DNA of 23,287 nt from a virus. A model generated the notes under the pieces. The model was not told the origin of the DNA. It saw only the letters and a program-made list of their open reading frames with translations, and did no database searches. A program made the translations under genes and the position numbers. The stretch is taken from positions 1 through 23,287 of the IMG/VR virus record IMGVR_UViG_3300049479_000081; one strand, 5' to 3'. The first letter of the stretch is position 1. Every line of letters begins with the position of its first letter. Below are positions 12,987-21,031 of the stretch, one piece after another.

Positions 12987-13642
12987 TGCCGCGTCCGCTC
13001 AAGGTGCTGCCCGACGAGCAGATGCGCGATTTCGAGAAGGACTTTCGCGCCGGCATCATGCCGTGGGCGGCCATCGGCAAGAAGTACGGCGTCGGCTCGG
13101 CGTGGATCAAGCGCCAGATTGTCGAGCTCGGGCTGACCCGGGATCTGCGTGAGCGCATCAAGGTCGAGGCGGTGCGCCGCGACCACGAGAAGATTGCCAA
13201 GGAAGCGCTCAAGGAGCAGCGCCGCGACGAGTTCCAGGCGGATCCCGAGCGCAAGATCACCGAGCGCGAGGTGACAGAGGCCAATGCCGAACTGATCGCC
13301 ACCGTCACGGCATCGCATCGCGCGCTGCTGGCCAGGCAACGGGCGATCGTGGGCAAGATCATCGAGGAACTGGAGTTCGCATCCGACTCGGCGCCAGACC
13401 TCAAGGCGCTGGCCGACGAACTGCGCAAGGACAAGGAGCGCCGGTCGGACGCCAACGGCATTCTGGCGCTCATCGACCGGTCTTGCCGCATCGACGACCT
13501 CAAGAAGCTGTCCGACGCCACGAAGACGCTGATCACGATCGAGCGCGACGTGCTGCGCATCGGCGGCACATCCGAAGGCGGAGACGACGACGGCGCGCGT
13601 GTCGTCATGATCCCAGCCAAGCAACCGATTCCAGCCGACTGA
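12986..13642 (+). CDS. Terminase small subunit (218 aa)
   Basis: ATG at 12986 has GGAGGG at 12973-12978. A TTG at 12962 in frame would add eight residues but lacks a ribosome binding site. Residues about 26-50 (PWAAIGKKYGVGSAWIKRQI) form a helix-turn-helix typical of DNA-recognising small terminases. The rest is charged and helical (VRRDHEKIAKEALKEQRRDE), with an oligomerisation-type segment and an acidic tail. It lies immediately upstream of the large terminase, with a four-base gap. Its role is to bind the packaging site and regulate the motor. A pac site inside or near this gene is likely in P22-like phages but is not seen directly. Confidence 0.8.
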   Translation: MPRPLKVLPDEQMRDFEKDFRAGIMPWAAIGKKYGVGSAWIKRQIVELGLTRDLRERIKVEAVRRDHEKIAKEALKEQRRDEFQADPERKITEREVTEANAELIATVTASHRALLARQRAIVGKIIEELEFASDSAPDLKALADELRKDKERRSDANGILALIDRSCRIDDLKKLSDATKTLITIERDVLRIGGTSEGGDDDGARVVMIPAKQPIPAD

Positions 13643-13646
13643 CGCG

Positions 13647-15050
13647 ATGGGAGCGATCGAAAACATCTTCTGGCAGCCGTCGGAGAAGCAATCGCTTTTC
13701 CTGTCGTCGCCGTTCAAGGAGGTGCTGTACGGCGGCGCGGCCGGCGGCGGAAAAAGCGACGCGCTGCTGATCGACGCGCTCGGGCTGCAGCAGGGCGCGA
13801 TCAAGAAGCGCAAGTACCAGGCGATCATCTTCCGCCGGACCTTCCCCGACCTGAAAGACCTGATCGACCGATCGCTGGAGCTCTATCCGGTGATCGAGCC
13901 TGGCGCGAAGTACGACAAGCAGGCGCACGTCTGGACCTTCCCGTCCGGGGCCCGCGTTGAGTTGGGATACCTGCAATACGACTCCGACCGCTTCAAGTAC
14001 CGCGGTCGCGCCTTCCAGTACATCGGCTGGGACGAGTTGACGCTGTTTCCGACGTCGGTCCCCTACATCTACCTGCTGTCCCGACTGCGTACCGTCGATC
14101 CGACCATCACGTGCTACGTCCGTGCGACGACGAACCCGGACGGCCCGGGGTTCAAGTGGGTCAAGGACTACTTCCGCATTCAGACCGAGGGCGGCGCGAC
14201 GTGCTTTGCTGCCGAAACGGAAGATCCGGAAACCGGCGAGACGGTGAAGCACTGGCGGGCCTTCATCCCGGCGCGGCTCTCCGACAACCCGCACCTCAAG
14301 GATTCCGGCTATCGCCAGACGCTGCTACTGCTGACCGAGGAAGAGCAGCGCGCTCTGCTGCTTGGACGCTGGGAGTCGCCGAGCATCAAGGGCGCCTACT
14401 ACGCGGAACAGATCGAGGTCGCTCGGAGCGAGGGGCGCATCTGCCGCGTTCCGTATCAGCCCGGCGTGCCCGTGCACACCTATTGGGATCTCGGTTTCAA
14501 CGACACGACGGCTATCTGGTTCCACCAGCACGTCGGGCAGGAACACCGGTTCATCGACTACGTCGAGGCGAACGGGCAGACGCTCGAGTTCTTTGCCGGC
14601 GAGATTCAGGACCGCCGGTATGTCTATGGCGACCACCACCTTCCGCACGACGCCGAAAACAAGACGCTGGCGGGCCGCGGCAAGTCGATCGCCATGATGC
14701 TGCGCGAGATGCTGCCGAATCACTCCTTCAAGGTGGTTCAGCGCGTCGAGCGCGTTCAGAACGGTATCGAGATGACCCGGAAGATTCTTCCGGTCTGCTG
14801 GTTCGACGAGGACAAGTGCGCCAACGGCATCGCGGCGCTGGAGTCCTACCGCAAGGAATGGGATGACAAGTTGCAGGGCTATAAGCCGACGCCGCTGCAC
14901 GATTGGGCGTCGAACGGCGCCGATGCCTTCCGCCAGTTCCCGCAGGGCTACCGCCTGGCGTCGATGGCGACGCCGAAAACGAAATCCTGGCGTGATCGAC
15001 TTAAGTCGCACGCCGCATCGGGCCGCAGTCGGTCCGCCATGTCTGCATAG
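13647..15050 (+). CDS. Terminase large subunit, packaging ATPase and nuclease (467 aa)
   Basis: ATG at 13647 begins a 467-aa protein of normal size. The ATPase has a Walker A-like GGAAGGGKS (residues 29-37; K36), a FRRTFPDL segment and a Walker B-like FQYIGWDEL (D129, E130). The RNase H-like nuclease half starts at TYWDLGFNDTTAIW (D281), with D335 in LPHDAENK and D426 in SNGADAFRQ as further acidic residues of the metal site. The order and residues fit tailed-phage large terminases of the Terminase_6 type. It translocates DNA into the prohead through the portal encoded next and cuts the concatemer. Identification is strong. Confidence 0.95.
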   Translation: MGAIENIFWQPSEKQSLFLSSPFKEVLYGGAAGGGKSDALLIDALGLQQGAIKKRKYQAIIFRRTFPDLKDLIDRSLELYPVIEPGAKYDKQAHVWTFPSGARVELGYLQYDSDRFKYRGRAFQYIGWDELTLFPTSVPYIYLLSRLRTVDPTITCYVRATTNPDGPGFKWVKDYFRIQTEGGATCFAAETEDPETGETVKHWRAFIPARLSDNPHLKDSGYRQTLLLLTEEEQRALLLGRWESPSIKGAYYAEQIEVARSEGRICRVPYQPGVPVHTYWDLGFNDTTAIWFHQHVGQEHRFIDYVEANGQTLEFFAGEIQDRRYVYGDHHLPHDAENKTLAGRGKSIAMMLREMLPNHSFKVVQRVERVQNGIEMTRKILPVCWFDEDKCANGIAALESYRKEWDDKLQGYKPTPLHDWASNGADAFRQFPQGYRLASMATPKTKSWRDRLKSHAASGRSRSAMSA

Positions 15051-15070
15051 ACGAAAGACAGGACGACACC

Positions 15071-17119
15071 ATGCCGGATACGACCGCACAGGAGAATTGG
15101 GACCGCTACGAGTACGGCCGCCAGCGGGGGCACATCGAGTACTGCACGCAGGCGCGGCGCTGCGAGGACTTCTACCTTGGCGGAGGGCTGCAGTGGTCGG
15201 AAGACGACATCGCTGCGCTCGGCGATCGCCCGGCATACGAGTTGAACCACATCATGCCGACGGTGAATACCGCCATCGGCCACCAGATCCAGAACCGGCT
15301 CGACCTGGCGTACCAGCCGCGCGGTGGTTTCGCCGACCAGGACAAGGCCGAGATCATGACCAAGGTCGCGCTCTCGATCATCCAGCGGCAGAACTACCAC
15401 TTCAAGGAGACCTGCGTCTTTGGCGACGGCATGATCCAGCAGCGCGGATACTTCGACATCCGAATGGACTACCAGAACAACGTGTTCGGTGATGCGTGCA
15501 TCGACGTGCTCGACACGATGGACGTGATCCCGGATCCGGACGCGAAGACCTATGTTCCAAAAGGATGGGCGGACGTCATCGTCGCGCGCTGGCTGACGCT
15601 CGACGAGATCGAGGATATGTACGGGGTTGAGGCGCGGCGCGCTGCCGAGGCGGCTGGCGACGAAGACGGCGACTTCGGCGAGGAAACAGCGGACGAAGAG
15701 CGAAACAAGTTCGGGACGATTCGCGGTGCCGTATGGAAGGCCTCGTTCGGTGACTCGACGGTGCGCCGCCTGCGGATCATCGATCGGCAGCGCTGGAAGA
15801 ACACCAAGGCCCTGTGCGCCATTTGGCCGACTGGGGAAATCAGGGTGGCCGAAGGCCTTAGCGAGCCGCGCATTGCTGCCATGAAAGAGGCCGGCTGTTA
15901 CTTTATCAAGCGCCGTGTGCGCCGCGTGCAGTGGGTGGTCTCGACGCGTAGCGTCACGCTGTTCGACAAGTGGAGCCCCTACGATCGCTTCACGGTGGTC
16001 CCGTTCTTCGCCTACTTCCGCCGTGGTCGCACGCGCGGCATGGTCGATAACGCCATCAGCCCGCAGGAAATGGTGAACAAGGAGGCCAGCCAGTTCATCC
16101 ACATCCTCAACACGACGGCGAACTCCGGCTACACGGTCGAAGAGAACAGCCTGTCGAACATGACGACCGACGATCTGCGCGAGCAGGGCGCGAACACCGG
16201 GATCGTGATCGAGCACAAGCAGGGCACGCAGCCGCCGAAGAAGATCGAGCCCAACCAGGTGCCACAGGGCGTGGATCGTGCCATCGAGCGCGGCGTGATG
16301 TCGATCAAGGAGATCACGGGAATCTCGGACGCCATGCAGGGGCTGAACGGCCCCGAGGTGTCTGGCATCGCCATCCAGAGCAAGCAGTTCATGGGGCAGC
16401 AGCAATTGGCCGTCCCGCGAGAGAACCTGTCGGCAACCCGGAAGATGGTGGCCGAGCACCTCATGTACCTGATTCAGAACTTCTACGACAGCTATCGGGT
16501 GTTCAAACTGACGGAGCAAGATCCAATCACGGGCGCCGACGTCACGAACGAGTACGAGATCAACGTCGCCCAGCTTCGCGACGACGGCACGCTGACCTAC
16601 CTGAACGACGTCACGACCGGAGAGTACGACTGCGTGGTCTCGGAGCAGCCGACGGCAGTCACGTTCGAAAACGGGCAATTCCAGCAGGCGCTCGAGCTGC
16701 GCAAGTCGAACGTGGCCGTGCCAGACCACGTCGTCATCAAGCACTCGAATCTGTCGGAGAAGCAAGAGATCATCAAGACGATGCAGGAGCAGCAGGGCCG
16801 CGCGAACCCGCTGGACGAGGCCCAGGTCCGGCTGATCGACGCGCAGACCAGGAAGACCAGCGTCGAGTCGGTGAACAAGGCCGTGGAGGCGCTGTTCAGC
16901 GCGACGCAGGCGGCGAATCAAATCGCGCTGATGCCGCAGATCGCGCCGATGGCCGACCAGATGCTGAAATCCGCAGGCTTCGAAGACCAGGATGCCGCGC
17001 CGATCGTTCCCGAGGCGGCGCCCGGCGCGCAAGGCGTTCCGTTGCCGGCGAATACCAACCCGATCACGCCCACAAATCCCGCCGTGGGCATGACTGCAGG
17101 CATTGAAGGCGGGGCTTGA
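15071..17119 (+). CDS. P22-type portal protein (682 aa)
   Basis: ATG at 15071 lies 20 bases after the large terminase stop, with AGGA upstream. The length (682 aa) and sequence fit podovirus-type portals of the P22 group: an N-terminal DRPAYELNHIMPTVNTAIGH wing, the VLDTMDVIPDPDAKTY segment, a central FAYFRRGRTRGMVDNAISPQ, and the helical region (GIAIQSKQFMGQQQLAVP, LSATRKMVAEHLMYLIQNFY) that forms stem and crown. The C-terminal end is helical and Gln/Ala-rich, as expected of a barrel. The portal forms the dodecameric ring at one capsid vertex. Scaffold and coat genes follow as in P22. Confidence 0.9.
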   Translation: MPDTTAQENWDRYEYGRQRGHIEYCTQARRCEDFYLGGGLQWSEDDIAALGDRPAYELNHIMPTVNTAIGHQIQNRLDLAYQPRGGFADQDKAEIMTKVALSIIQRQNYHFKETCVFGDGMIQQRGYFDIRMDYQNNVFGDACIDVLDTMDVIPDPDAKTYVPKGWADVIVARWLTLDEIEDMYGVEARRAAEAAGDEDGDFGEETADEERNKFGTIRGAVWKASFGDSTVRRLRIIDRQRWKNTKALCAIWPTGEIRVAEGLSEPRIAAMKEAGCYFIKRRVRRVQWVVSTRSVTLFDKWSPYDRFTVVPFFAYFRRGRTRGMVDNAISPQEMVNKEASQFIHILNTTANSGYTVEENSLSNMTTDDLREQGANTGIVIEHKQGTQPPKKIEPNQVPQGVDRAIERGVMSIKEITGISDAMQGLNGPEVSGIAIQSKQFMGQQQLAVPRENLSATRKMVAEHLMYLIQNFYDSYRVFKLTEQDPITGADVTNEYEINVAQLRDDGTLTYLNDVTTGEYDCVVSEQPTAVTFENGQFQQALELRKSNVAVPDHVVIKHSNLSEKQEIIKTMQEQQGRANPLDEAQVRLIDAQTRKTSVESVNKAVEALFSATQAANQIALMPQIAPMADQMLKSAGFEDQDAAPIVPEAAPGAQGVPLPANTNPITPTNPAVGMTAGIEGGA

Positions 17120-17135
17120 AAAGGAAGACATGACC

Positions 17136-18095
17136 ATGGCGAGCGAAAACGATACGGCAGTTGAAGAACTGAACCTGGACGACGGCTCCCCGGAAACCGG
17201 GGCCGGATCCAAACACGACGACACACCCCCGGCGAAGACCGAGGATCGCGGCGACGCCTTCACGCCGACCGGCGAGGATGACGACGACGATCCGGCGTCC
17301 AAGACCGACGCCGGAGCCGCCGACGCCGGATCGAAGGCCGAGGATGACGCCGGCACCGGAAAGCGCGGCGTTCCTCCCGAGCGCTTCAACGAAGTGACCC
17401 GGGCCAAGCGCGAGGCCGAGGAAAAGGCTGCGGCTCTGGCCGAAGAGAACGATCGCCTGAAGCAGCAATTGGCGGCATCCGCACAGAAGCCGGCGCCGGC
17501 TGTCGAGCAGAAGCCGGAATCCGATGCGGCCCCAGCCTTCGACATGAAGGCGAAACAGAAGGAAGCGGCCGACGCGCTGCTCGAAGGCGACATGGACAAG
17601 TACGCCGATCTGCAGGCCGAGATCTACGCCCATGTCGCCGATACGGCCGCCGCGAAAGCGATCGAGACGGCGAAGGCGACCAACGACAAGCAGGCCGAGC
17701 AGGACGCCGTGCAGTCCGTCGCGACCGCCGCTGTCGCCAAGTACCCGTTCCTGGACAAAGAGACCGGTGACAAGGAGGCGATCGGCGATGTCGTCGCCTG
17801 GCGTGACCTCTACATCAGCCGAGGCATGCGTGCCAGCGAGGCGCTGCAGAAGGCCGTCGACAAGGTGGCTCCGCTCTACGGTGATGCGAAGCCGACCGAC
17901 GGCGGCGGAATCACCGATCCGCGACCCGCAGCAGCAGCCAAGCGGGCGGCTGCGATGGCGGACGGCCAACCGCCGTTGCCGACCGGCGGGCTTGGCGAGC
18001 GCGCGACCGCCAACCGGATCAACGTCGGCGCCATGTCGGAATCCGAGTTCAAGAACCTGTCGGAAGCCGACAAGAAGCGGCTGCGCGGCGACTGA
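17136..18095 (+). CDS. Scaffolding protein (319 aa)
   Basis: ATG at 17136 is preferred because AAGGAAG (17121-17127) is correctly spaced to it; the in-frame ATG at 17130 is too close. The N-terminal 75 residues are very acidic and disordered (GEDDDDDPAS), then a coiled-coil helix (TRAKREAEEKAAALAEENDR) and a long Ala/Lys/Asp-rich helical middle, and a basic C-terminal end (SESEFKNLSEADKKRLRGD), comparable to the coat-binding C-terminus of P22 scaffold. It sits between portal and coat genes. It would guide coat assembly and leave the prohead. The call is by position and composition. Confidence 0.8.
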   Translation: MASENDTAVEELNLDDGSPETGAGSKHDDTPPAKTEDRGDAFTPTGEDDDDDPASKTDAGAADAGSKAEDDAGTGKRGVPPERFNEVTRAKREAEEKAAALAEENDRLKQQLAASAQKPAPAVEQKPESDAAPAFDMKAKQKEAADALLEGDMDKYADLQAEIYAHVADTAAAKAIETAKATNDKQAEQDAVQSVATAAVAKYPFLDKETGDKEAIGDVVAWRDLYISRGMRASEALQKAVDKVAPLYGDAKPTDGGGITDPRPAAAAKRAAAMADGQPPLPTGGLGERATANRINVGAMSESEFKNLSEADKKRLRGD

Positions 18096-18098
18096 TCC

Positions 18099-18127
18099 TT
18101 GACTTTGTCTGCGCCGAGGTATATCTA
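18099..18127 (+). promoter_or_regulatory. Putative sigma70 promoter for the coat gene
   Basis: TTGACT (18099-18104) is followed after 17 bp by TATCTA (18122-18127) within the sequence TATATCTA. The -35 box is near consensus; the -10 is moderate. It lies right after the scaffold stop and would give extra transcription of the coat gene, which is needed in the highest amount. Visual call only. Confidence 0.4.
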
Positions 18128-18139
18128 GGCGCTATACCA

Positions 18140-18160
18140 CCCGGAGGCCCTGCCTCCGGG
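18140..18160 (+). other. Strong hairpin in the coat leader
   Basis: CCCGGAGGC (18140-18148), CCT loop (18149-18151) and GCCTCCGGG (18152-18160) form a perfect 9-bp GC-rich stem about 12 bp after the candidate promoter. No run of T follows, so it is not a standard terminator. A 5' hairpin that stabilises the coat transcript is possible. Confidence 0.6.
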
Positions 18161-18355
18161 GTTCAGATTCACGGAACGCCACCGACCAAACGGCGGGATC
18201 GCAACCTGCAGCGGGTTCTCGGATACCCCAAACCGTGACATCCGGCGACCGGCCGTAAAGCGGGGTTGCTTGGCTCCTAAAGCCATGACATTCGCACAGC
18301 GCGCGGCGACACAGCGGGCGACCAAACGAACGTCACCTACTCAGGAGCAACCACC

Positions 18356-19459
18356 ATGGCAATGACCAATTTTGCCGCGCTCACGTCGCAACAGAAACTC
18401 GTCTGGTCGCGCGACGTATGGTCCGCGGCCCGCGACATGGCTTTCATCACCCGCTTCACCGGCGGCGAGAATGCCCTCATCCAGCGCGTTACCGAACTCA
18501 CCAAGACCGAGAAAGGCGAGCAGTGCATCATGCACCTCGTCGCCGACCTGGTCGAAGACGGTGTCGTCGGCGACAACCAGCGCGAGGGCAACGAGGAAGC
18601 GATGCAAAGCTACTCGCAGATCATCAACATCGATCTGATCTCGCACCAAGTCCGCAACAAGGGCAAGCTCGCCGAACAGAAGACCGTCATCAAGTTCCGC
18701 GAGCAGGGCCGCGACAAGCTGGCCTACTGGCTGGCGAACCGCATGGACCAATTGGCCTTCCTGACCATGTCGGGCATCGGCTACACGGTCATGAACAACG
18801 GCGCTCTGCGCGACACCAAGTCGCCGTTCCCGACGCTGTCGTTCGCAGCCGACGTCTCCGGCCCGTCGGCGAAGCGTTCGCTGATGTGGGATGGCTCCGC
18901 GCTGACCACCAGCAACACGGCCAGTATCGCCAGCACCTACCTGCCGAACTACAAGATGATCGTGGATGCCGTCGCCTACGCGAAGGAGCACTACGTCAAG
19001 CCCTTGCAGTCCGGCGGCAAGGAGTACTACGTGATGTTCGTGCAGCCCGGCACCCTGGCCCAGCTCAAGAAGGATCAGGACTACCAGCGCGCCGTCACGA
19101 ACCTCGCGCTCAAGGACGGCGAGAAGTCTCCGTGGTTCACCGGCGGCACCGTGACGATCGACGGCGTGGTCCTTCACGAGCACCGTCTGGTCTACAGCAC
19201 GAAGGGTGCGGCGGCCGGCTCGAAGTGGGGCGCGGGCTCGAACATCAACGGCACCCGTTCGCTGCTCTGCGGCGCGCAGGCGCTTGGTCTGGCCGACCTC
19301 GGCGCCCCCGAGTGGGACGAAGAGTACTTCGACTACAAGACGAAGCAGGGCATCAGCATCGACAAGATGTTCGGCCTGCTCAAGCCCAAGTTCTATTCGA
19401 TCTACGACAAGTCGGTCGAGGACTTCGGCATCGTCTCCATCGATCACTACATCGCCTAA
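18356..19459 (+). CDS. Major capsid protein, N4-gp56 family (367 aa)
   Basis: ATG at 18356 has AGGAG at 18343-18347 with good spacing. The protein matches the N4-gp56 family of major capsid proteins: MAMTNFAALTSQQKLVWSRD, TELTKTEKGEQCIMHLVADL, GNEEAMQSYSQIINID, FREQGRDKLAYWLANRMDQ and the SLMWDGSAL segment. It ends with SIDKMFGLLKPKFYS and IVSIDHYIA. The family has an HK97-type fold. It is the building block of the icosahedral head, made after the scaffold. It is one of the best-supported calls in the window. The combination with a P22-type portal is expected in some podovirus-like phages. Confidence 0.92.
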   Translation: MAMTNFAALTSQQKLVWSRDVWSAARDMAFITRFTGGENALIQRVTELTKTEKGEQCIMHLVADLVEDGVVGDNQREGNEEAMQSYSQIINIDLISHQVRNKGKLAEQKTVIKFREQGRDKLAYWLANRMDQLAFLTMSGIGYTVMNNGALRDTKSPFPTLSFAADVSGPSAKRSLMWDGSALTTSNTASIASTYLPNYKMIVDAVAYAKEHYVKPLQSGGKEYYVMFVQPGTLAQLKKDQDYQRAVTNLALKDGEKSPWFTGGTVTIDGVVLHEHRLVYSTKGAAAGSKWGAGSNINGTRSLLCGAQALGLADLGAPEWDEEYFDYKTKQGISIDKMFGLLKPKFYSIYDKSVEDFGIVSIDHYIA

Positions 19460-19479
19460 GCGGCGGCGTTCAAACCCAA

Positions 19480-19504
19480 GGGGCCGGGCTTGACGGCCCG
19501 CCCC
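19480..19504 (+). other. Hairpin between coat and decoration genes
   Basis: GGGG (19480-19483) pairs with CCCC (19501-19504) and CGGGC (19485-19489) with GCCCG (19496-19500), leaving a bulged C and a six-base loop. No T-run follows; the sequence continues into the AAGGAG of the next gene. It could act as an mRNA-stabilising 3' structure of the coat transcript or partly attenuate readthrough. Confidence 0.5.
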
Positions 19505-19523
19505 GCTCAAGGAGATTCAGATC

Positions 19524-19925
19524 ATGCCGATCACCAAAAACTCCGGCCGCCAGTCGCCGATCGACGCCTACGTCGACATCAACCTGGCCGACGTCACGAA
19601 CGGCGTCGATGTCAATGCGATCGAACTTCCGCCCGGCGCCGTCGTCACCGATGGCTCGCTGGTCACGACCGAGGCGTGGAACTCCACCACGTCCGACGTG
19701 ATGGACGTCGGCGACGTGACCGTGCAGAACCGCTATCTGAACGACGGCAACATCCGGGCGCTCGCCGCCCGCGTGCCGCTGGTTCCGACTGGCTTCGTGA
19801 CCACCGCGACGCAGCGCTGGCTGACGGTTCGCTGGGTCAGCGGCGGTGGCGTTCCGACCACCGGCAAGGTGCGTCTGCACGTTCGCTACTACGTCGACAA
19901 GCGCGCCGAGTTCTCGCAGGGCTGA
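19524..19925 (+). CDS. Probable capsid decoration or accessory protein (133 aa)
   Basis: ATG at 19524 follows AAGGAG at 19510-19515. The protein is almost all beta by composition (AIELPPGAVVTDGSLVTTEA, RWLTVRWVSGGG, KVRLHVRYYVD) and has no signal. Its place directly after the coat gene, in the same transcript before a terminator, is where many phages encode capsid decoration proteins. I cannot match it to a named decoration family, so the role is inferred from position and fold type. Confidence 0.55.
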   Translation: MPITKNSGRQSPIDAYVDINLADVTNGVDVNAIELPPGAVVTDGSLVTTEAWNSTTSDVMDVGDVTVQNRYLNDGNIRALAARVPLVPTGFVTTATQRWLTVRWVSGGGVPTTGKVRLHVRYYVDKRAEFSQG

Positions 19926-19952
19926 TCGCCCGACGCTTCGCTGTAGCCATTT

Positions 19953-19980
19953 CCCGGGCCCTCATGGGTCCGGGCTTTTT
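19953..19980 (+). terminator. Intrinsic terminator after the coat/decoration genes
   Basis: CCCGGGCCC (19953-19961), TCAT loop (19962-19965) and GGGTCCGGG (19966-19974) form a nine-pair stem with one G-U pair, followed by C and five T (19976-19980). This is a standard Rho-independent terminator. It lies between the decoration and next genes, so later genes need readthrough or antitermination. It would also keep coat mRNA abundant and discrete. Confidence 0.85.
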
Positions 19981-20000
19981 GTCCAAGGAGGGAATCCACG

Positions 20001-20375
20001 ATGAAGTTTCGAGCGCCGACCGACGAACCGGTCCATCTGGCCTTGACCACCGGCCATACCTGCATCATCACCGCCGAGGGAATCGACATCGACCCCCGGT
20101 TCCATCGCGCGGCCATCGCCGCGAACTGCATCCCGGTCGGGATCGAGGTTCCGCAGGAACCGCCGTCCGATCAGTCACTCGATCGCGCCAAGGCGCTGGC
20201 CGACGGAATCCGCCAGATGCTCGATTCCGACGACGACGGGATGTTCACCGCCAACGGCCGGCCGAACGCCACCAAACTGGCCAGCATCGTCGGCTTCAAG
20301 CCGGACCGTGAAGAAGTCGACGCGGCCTGGGCGGTTGTCGAAACCGAGCTCACCGGCAAGGGCGGCGGCGCCTGA
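20001..20375 (+). CDS. Hypothetical head-region protein (124 aa)
   Basis: ATG at 20001 has AAGGAGGG upstream (from about 19985), a strong ribosome binding site. The N-terminus (FRAPTDEPVHLALTTGHTCI, DIDPRFHRAAIAANCIPVG) resembles a small head-associated phage domain. The C-terminus (DGMFTANGRPNATKLASIVG, REEVDAAWAVVE) looks like a compact domain often found in phage structural genes, where a NGRPN-type motif recurs. It lies between the terminator and the adaptor gene. A head-completion or assembly role is inferred from position only. Confidence 0.55.
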   Translation: MKFRAPTDEPVHLALTTGHTCIITAEGIDIDPRFHRAAIAANCIPVGIEVPQEPPSDQSLDRAKALADGIRQMLDSDDDGMFTANGRPNATKLASIVGFKPDREEVDAAWAVVETELTGKGGGA

Positions 20376-20377
20376 CC

Positions 20378-21031
20378 ATGGACCGCAAAGCGCTGATCTC
20401 TGTCGCCCGCTCGCGGCTGGATGACATCACCAAGCCCTACCTGTGGTCGGACGACGAGATCGCGCTTTACCTGGTTGAAGCCGAGCGAGAGGCTGCCGAG
20501 CGCGCCCTGCTGATCGAGGACGACACCTCGCCGCTGATTGTTGAAATCTCGGTCAAGGCTGGCGTGGCGTCCTACCGTCTGAACTCCATGGTGTTGCGCG
20601 TCGAGCGCGTGAAACTCGACCTGCAGCCGAACATCCTGACCCGCGTGAATCGTGAAACGCTGGACGCTCGCGCCCGCAACTGGCAAGCGGAGACCGGAGA
20701 CCCGGCGCGCTTCATCGACGACGTCGACACGCTGGTCCTGTACCCGATCCCAACCCGCGCCGACGTGGCCCGACTGACCGTCAAGCGCCTGCCGGTGAAG
20801 GCCGACCCGGCGAACTGGTCGCCCGAGATCCACGAGCGCCACCAGTTGCGCCTGATCGATTGGGTTCTCCACCGCGCCTACATGAAGCCGGACGCCGACA
20901 CGTTCAACGCCAAGCGATCGGATGCCGCCGAGGTGGCGTTTGCGCAGTCCTTCGGAATCCGGCCCGACGCGAACGTGCAGCGCAAGCAGCGCGAGAAGCG
21001 TCCGATCACGATCAAGTACGGGGGCCTTTGA
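20378..21031 (+). CDS. Head-tail adaptor, SU10/P22 gp4-like (217 aa)
   Basis: ATG at 20378 begins two bases after the preceding stop. The protein has an N-terminal helical part (ARSRLDDITKPYLWSDDEI, LVEAEREAAERALLIEDD), beta strands (VEISVKAGVASYRL, RVERVKLDL), and a C-terminal helical segment (RHQLRLIDWVLHRAYMKPDAD) with a basic tail (REKRPITIKYGGL). This fits adaptor proteins that sit below the portal ring in podovirus-type particles, in the group I recall as SU10-like adaptors. Its position after coat and before a nozzle-like gene agrees. Adaptors seal the head and connect it to the tail. Confidence 0.72.
   Translation: MDRKALISVARSRLDDITKPYLWSDDEIALYLVEAEREAAERALLIEDDTSPLIVEISVKAGVASYRLNSMVLRVERVKLDLQPNILTRVNRETLDARARNWQAETGDPARFIDDVDTLVLYPIPTRADVARLTVKRLPVKADPANWSPEIHERHQLRLIDWVLHRAYMKPDADTFNAKRSDAAEVAFAQSFGIRPDANVQRKQREKRPITIKYGGL

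Larger units (their letters stand above)
18096..18355 (+). promoter_or_regulatory. Coat-gene leader: 260-bp structured non-coding region
   Basis: This gap between scaffold and coat genes is the longest non-coding stretch of the window and contains no convincing gene. It holds a candidate promoter, a perfect 9-bp GC-rich hairpin, a smaller hairpin at 18271-18285 (TGGCT, CCTAA, AGCCA) and several repeated segments. GCAACC at 18201-18206 can pair with GGTTGC at 18264-18269. Segments 18211-18245 and 18260-18295 look like an imperfect duplication (GCGGGTT/GCGGGGTT, and CCGTGACATCCG/CCATGACATTCG). CGACCAAACG occurs exactly at 18183-18192 and 18319-18328. It probably forms the 5' untranslated leader of the coat transcript. 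A cis-acting RNA role is inference. Confidence 0.5.

Noticed and set aside
14948-17599. 883-codon open frame on the minus strand across portal and scaffold genes
   Set aside because: It lies entirely opposite confidently identified portal and scaffold genes. Its Arg/Leu/Val/Asp-rich, His-rich composition is typical of antisense frames in GC-rich coding DNA, and no family motif is visible.
18140-18160. Hairpin in the coat leader as an intrinsic terminator
   Set aside because: No T-tract follows the stem, and the sequence continues into further structured leader.
18285-18365. 26-codon ORF in the coat leader overlapping the coat start
   Set aside because: No ribosome binding site and a composition like random GC-rich sequence. 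A leader peptide cannot be fully excluded but is not supported.
18341-19510. 389-codon minus-strand open frame opposite the coat gene
   Set aside because: Complement of a strongly supported major capsid gene, with shadow-like composition.
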